Below, piece after piece: positions 62,730 to 64,000 of a stretch of 64,000 bases of DNA. The notes below the pieces were generated by a model that saw nothing but the letters and a program-made list of their open reading frames with translations, did no database searches and was not told where the DNA came from. The first letter of the stretch is position 1, and every line of letters begins with the position of its first letter. Position numbers and translations under genes: made by a program. The DNA comes from Cryobacterium arcticum. GTDB taxonomy: Bacteria; Actinomycetota; Actinomycetes; Actinomycetales; Microbacteriaceae. The stretch covers positions 1,426,001 to 1,490,000 of the forward strand of contig NZ_QHLY01000012.1 in assembly GCF_003185895.1 (NCBI RefSeq), given 5' to 3'.

Positions 62730-64000
62730 ATGCTCTCCCACCCCGTCCAGCCCCTGCTCCACGATTCCGCCATCGTTCTGGCCGCGCCCACCCAGGCCTG
62801 GTCCGGCGCCGACGGACGCACCAGCATGCCCATCCACGGCCTGTATCACGCGGACACCCGCATCCTCTCCGGCTGGAGCCTGCTGGTGGGCGGCGCCACC
62901 GGGGAGCCGATCGGCTCGGCCGCGCGCGGCGCCGGGGAGATGACGTTCAGCTCCCTGCTGCGACACCTCGACGACCGCACCGCCGACCCCCGGCTGCGGC
63001 TGCAGGTCACCCGCACGGTCACGGCCGGCCGGCTCACCGAGCGCATCACCATCGAATCCGGGCTGGCGCATCCGATCGACACCACCGTGGCGGTGCGTCT
63101 GTCGGCCGACTTCGCCGACATGCAGACCGTCAAGGCGGGCCTGGGCAGCGCCGCCGACCGGGCCGCGTTCCCGGCGGCCGAGCTGCCCGAGAGCCCGGTG
63201 ATCGACGTGCAGACCACGGCAGCGGGCATCCGCCTGGCCACGCCCACCGTGGCGGCGCTCGTGCAGGTGAGCGGCAACGGCGTGTCGGGCACGGATGCCG
63301 CGGCGCTCGGCTTGGCCGACCCGGTCGGCACCCCCGGGTCCACCGAACTCGGTGCCACGTGGGCGGTCACCGTGCCGGCCCGCGGCAGCGTCACCGTCAC
63401 GTGGACCGTCGACATCGACCATGCCGCCACCGTCGTGCAGGCAGCCCCCGGGCTGCCCGAGTGGGCGGGCGTGTCGGTGCAGTCCGGCGACGCCCGCCTG
63501 GCCCGCTGGGTGCAAAAGGCATTGAAGGACCTCTCCGGCCTGCGGATGGCGACCACCGCGCGGCCGGAGGAGCCGTTCCTCGCCGCCGGCGCCCCGTGGT
63601 TCTTCACCCTGTTCGGCCGGGACTCGATCTGGGCCGCCCGGTTCCTGCTGCCGCTGGGCACCGAGCTCGCCGCCTCCACCCTGCGGATCCTCGCCGAGCT
63701 GCAGGGCACCACCACCGTCGCCGACACCGCCGAGCAGCCCGGCAAGATCATGCACGAACTGCGGCCCGCCGCGTTCACCATCCCCGGCGAAGACGTCTCG
63801 CTGCCGCCGCTGTACTACGGCACCGTCGACGCCACCCCGCTGTGGATCTGCCTGCTCGCCGACGCCCACAGTTGGGGCATGGCCGACGCCGAGGTCGAGG
63901 CGCTGCTGCCGCACCTTGAGGCGGCCCTGGCCTGGATGCGTGACTTCGGCGACAGCGATGGCGACGGGTTTCTCGAGTACGTCGACAGCACCGGCCACGG
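62730..64000 (+). CDS. Glycogen-debranching-like glucosidase, partial
   Basis: At least 423 residues, cut by the window end. The N-terminal domain (from FLYHADTRILSGWS-like LYHADTRILSGWSLLVGGAT to SVTVTWTVDI) is the beta-sandwich found in bacterial amylo-alpha-1,6-glucosidase-like proteins. It is followed by the start of the six-hairpin catalytic barrel with GAPWFFTLFGRDSIWAARFL and IMHELRPAAF. The GRDSIW motif is diagnostic. It should release sugar from oligosaccharides inside the cell, after import by the preceding ABC system. The ATG at 62730 is 76 bp after permease 2, so co-transcription is likely. Confidence 0.85.
   Translation, partial: MLSHPVQPLLHDSAIVLAAPTQAWSGADGRTSMPIHGLYHADTRILSGWSLLVGGATGEPIGSAARGAGEMTFSSLLRHLDDRTADPRLRLQVTRTVTAGRLTERITIESGLAHPIDTTVAVRLSADFADMQTVKAGLGSAADRAAFPAAELPESPVIDVQTTAAGIRLATPTVAALVQVSGNGVSGTDAAALGLADPVGTPGSTELGATWAVTVPARGSVTVTWTVDIDHAATVVQAAPGLPEWAGVSVQSGDARLARWVQKALKDLSGLRMATTARPEEPFLAAGAPWFFTLFGRDSIWAARFLLPLGTELAASTLRILAELQGTTTVADTAEQPGKIMHELRPAAFTIPGEDVSLPPLYYGTVDATPLWICLLADAHSWGMADAEVEALLPHLEAALAWMRDFGDSDGDGFLEYVDSTGH

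Overview
The window is high-GC, gene-dense DNA from an actinobacterium. Extremely GC-rich third codon positions, ATGA/GTGA gene overlaps, many apparently leaderless genes, a DtxR/IdeR-type iron box, an F420-type oxidoreductase, a WS/DGAT acyltransferase and a YtrA-type GntR-ABC module all fit. The gene set suggests Microbacteriaceae (Cryobacterium-like), but that assignment is inference from gene content, not a database match. No rRNA, tRNA, CRISPR array, transposase, integrase or phage gene was recognised.

Layout. 0-9.5 kb: a partial TPR protein, SRPBCC and LLM oxidoreductase genes, a HAD hydrolase, a GntR-ABC module with a palindromic operator, a GNAT, a large DUF2207 membrane protein with a glycine tail, and an aldo/keto reductase. 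9.6-21.2 kb: mostly single-gene units (DUF1801, MFS/HxlR divergent pair, F420-type reductase, FAD monooxygenase, GNAT with a possible leader peptide, MFS, glutaredoxin-like protein, WS/DGAT, hemerythrin), including one small frameshifted gene at 19.6 kb. 21.3-37.2 kb: three paralogous proteins of about 1,100 residues, each five PAS-like segments plus GGDEF plus EAL, flanking a POT peptide transporter and a ferric-type ABC importer. 37.3-46.9 kb: NUDIX, reductase, EF-G-like GTPase, a DUF6578-like/putative-immunity pair, an ArsR-MFS operon, SDR, DUF1905 and VOC genes. 47-55.5 kb: an AraC regulator divergent from a six-gene siderophore-type iron operon that begins at an iron box and ends in a strikingly asymmetric heterodimeric ABC pair. 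55.5-58 kb: a repeat- and hairpin-rich gap, an LEA-like protein, an ArsR regulator, and an OsmC gene frameshifted into an ACT-domain gene. 58-64 kb: a LacI-controlled sugar ABC operon leading into a glycogen-debranching-like enzyme that runs off the end.

Features most worth a second look: a family of four 64-bp intergenic palindromes, all on the same axis, whose arms covary between copies; complementary loss of ATPase motifs in the two last iron-operon genes; three GGDEF-EAL paralogues that share a 9-bp leader element at the same spacing and differ in the c-di-GMP inhibitory site; a 33-bp-arm hairpin made of repeated CTAAAAAGGA motifs; and a consistent TANNNT-N6/7-ATG arrangement in front of at least 13 genes, suggesting widespread leaderless transcription.
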